Assembly (NCBI GenBank): GCA_946486375.1
Contig: CAMLTW010000012.1
Location: 1 to 64,000, forward strand
Length of the DNA stretch: 64,000 nucleotides
DNA from: an uncultured Rikenellaceae bacterium
GTDB taxonomy: Bacteria > Bacteroidota > Bacteroidia > Bacteroidales > Rikenellaceae
Direction of reading: 5' to 3'
Shown here in pieces: positions 62,788-64,000 of the stretch. The notes under the pieces are model-generated. The model saw only the letters and a program-made list of their open reading frames with translations, was not told where the DNA came from and did not search any database. Both the position numbers and the translations under genes were made by a program. How positions within the stretch are numbered: position 1 is the first letter of the stretch; every line of letters starts with the position of its first letter.

Positions 62788-63114
62788 ATGACGATCAAGG
62801 AAGCTCAGGATCTGGTGGACGCGTGGATTCACAAGGCGGGCGTCAGGTATTTCAACGAAATGACCAATCTGGCCGTGCTGACCGAGGAGGTCGGGGAACT
62901 GGCCCGCATCATGGTGCGCACCTACGGCGAACAGTCGTTCAAGGAGAGCGACCGGAACCGGGAACTGTCGGAGGAAATCGCCGACGTCCTCTGGGTGCTC
63001 ATCTGCATCGCCAACCAGACGGGAGTCGACCTGACCGATGCGCTGATCGCCAACCTCGAAAAGAAAAACCTGCGGGACGGCACCCGCCACAAGGAAAACA
63101 AAAAACTCCGGTAG
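62788..63114 (+). CDS. MazG-like nucleotide pyrophosphohydrolase
   Basis: A 108-residue all-alpha NTP pyrophosphohydrolase. The EExxE and ExxD metal-binding motifs are visible in LTEEVGELARIMVRTYG and LSEEIADVLWVLICIANQTGVDL. It cleaves nucleoside triphosphates to monophosphates, likely for nucleotide-pool cleaning. It starts three bases after dtd. Confidence 0.9.
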   Translation: MTIKEAQDLVDAWIHKAGVRYFNEMTNLAVLTEEVGELARIMVRTYGEQSFKESDRNRELSEEIADVLWVLICIANQTGVDLTDALIANLEKKNLRDGTRHKENKKLR

Positions 63115-63246
63115 CAGGCGGCGGCGGGCGTGAGGGAATCTCCCCTGCGTTCTCCGGAATCCGCTTCCATCCGAAACAGGGCCGGATGCAAAGCCATTCC
63201 TGTTTTCTATCCGTCCGGGACGCTCCGGACGCAAAACGACAGACCG

Positions 63247-64000
63247 ATGACCAAATACTGCGTTTCTCTTTTCCGGTACGTCCGGCGCGACACGGTTCCC
63301 GTCAGCGTCGGAAACGTCGTCCTCGGCGGCGGCCATCCGATCCGCATTCAGTCGATGGGCAACACGGACACCAACGACACAGCCGCTTCGGCGGCGCAGG
63401 CCCTGCGGATCGCCGCGGCGGGCGGGGAACTGGTGCGCTTCACGGCGCAGGGGCGCACCGAGGCCCGGAACCTGGGGGCCATCCGGCGGAAGCTCCGGGA
63501 AACGGGATGCTCCGTGCCGCTGGTGGCCGACATTCATTTCAATCCCGCGGCGGCCCTTGCGGCGGCGGAGGAAGTGGAAAAGGTGCGGATCAACCCCGGC
63601 AATTTCGTGGACAAACGGGCCGATTTCACCCGCATCGACTACACGGACGAAGCGTACGCCGCGGAACTGACCCGGCTCCGGGAAAAGTTCGTCGCCCTGC
63701 TCGACGTCTGCCGGGCGCACGGAACGGCGCTGCGGATCGGGGTGAACCACGGCTCGCTCTCCGACCGGATCATGTCCCGCTACGGAGACACGCCGCCGGG
63801 AATGGTCGAGTCGGCGATGGAATTCCTGCGCATCTGCCGGGACGAAGGGTTCGACCGGGCGGCGATCTCCATGAAATCGAGCAACGTGCGGGTGATGGTG
63901 CAGGCTTACCGGCTGCTGGCGGCGGCCATGCTCCGCGAAGGGATGCGCTATCCCCTCCATCTGGGGGTGACCGAAGCGGGGGACGGGGAGGACGCCCGCG
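63247..64000 (+). CDS. ispG: 4-hydroxy-3-methylbut-2-enyl diphosphate synthase, 5' part
   Basis: The first 251 codons of an enzyme of the MEP isoprenoid pathway; the frame runs off the right edge. Family motifs: VSVGNVVLGGGHPIRIQSMGNTDT near the N-terminus, GGELVRFTAQGRTEA, PLVADIHFNP, VRINPGNF, LRIGVNHGSLSDRI and MKSSNVRVMVQAYRLL, ending with the start of PLHLGVTEAG. Bacteroidota versions are of the long type with a central insert; the Fe-S cluster cysteines lie beyond the window. ATG at 63247 gives MTKYCVSLFRY. Confidence 0.93.
   Translation, partial: MTKYCVSLFRYVRRDTVPVSVGNVVLGGGHPIRIQSMGNTDTNDTAASAAQALRIAAAGGELVRFTAQGRTEARNLGAIRRKLRETGCSVPLVADIHFNPAAALAAAEEVEKVRINPGNFVDKRADFTRIDYTDEAYAAELTRLREKFVALLDVCRAHGTALRIGVNHGSLSDRIMSRYGDTPPGMVESAMEFLRICRDEGFDRAAISMKSSNVRVMVQAYRLLAAAMLREGMRYPLHLGVTEAGDGEDAR

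Overview
The window looks like chromosome from a GC-rich member of the Bacteroidota, order Bacteroidales, probably close to Alistipes/Rikenellaceae. The reasons are a TonB-dependent receptor, a SusD-like protein, many lipoproteins, a DUF4834 protein, a hexuronate/pectin pathway, and repeated Bacteroidota-type -7 promoter boxes (TAnnTTTG). The genus is an inference from gene content and GC; no rRNA or tRNA gene was seen to test it. No transposase, phage gene, integrase or CRISPR array was seen.

Layout. 1-308: 3' end of a small helical protein gene. 917-5248: TonB-dependent receptor followed by a membrane sensor kinase, whose last codons are copied into a tandem repeat. 6800-9165: secreted pectinesterase and acetyl esterase (minus strand). 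10117-12843: pyruvate phosphate dikinase. 13347-18468: plus-strand uronate catabolism (kduI, kduD, kdgK, kdgA, hexuronate transporter). 18978-25591: mutS, a polyprenyl diphosphate synthase and two FKBP lipoproteins. 26370-32063: a five-gene heterodisulfide-reductase-like iron-sulfur/flavin cluster. 32745-37471: a damaged SusD-like gene, a GH105 unsaturated rhamnogalacturonyl hydrolase and a PL11 rhamnogalacturonan lyase. 37590-44401: a beta-barrel protein, a metallophosphoesterase, a split LysO-type exporter, a GH51 arabinofuranosidase and an M48 protease. 45334-49408: lspA, an M28 peptidase, an SRPBCC protein, pyrE, a Nudix hydrolase, and a paralogue of the first gene with a structured RNA in front of it. 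49954-64000: manganese catalase, gapA, mlaFE, DUF4834, holB, prfC, nadB, a GH25 lysozyme, dtd, a MazG-like protein and a partial ispG.

How the genes work together. The clearest theme is pectin and rhamnogalacturonan-I use. Pectinesterase and acetyl esterase remove methyl and acetyl groups. PL11 cuts the rhamnogalacturonan backbone, GH105 releases the unsaturated uronate, and GH51 trims arabinose. The unsaturated uronate passes through KduI, KduD, KdgK and KdgA to pyruvate and glyceraldehyde-3-phosphate, which feed PpdK and GapA, both also encoded here.

The most unusual non-gene content is a dense set of modular, partly palindromic intergenic repeats (at least four families, plus duplicated gene ends), and a probable structured small RNA at about 49452-49615 with its own promoter, a long closing stem and a terminator. 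The Hdr-like cluster and the SusD-like chimera also deserve a second look.
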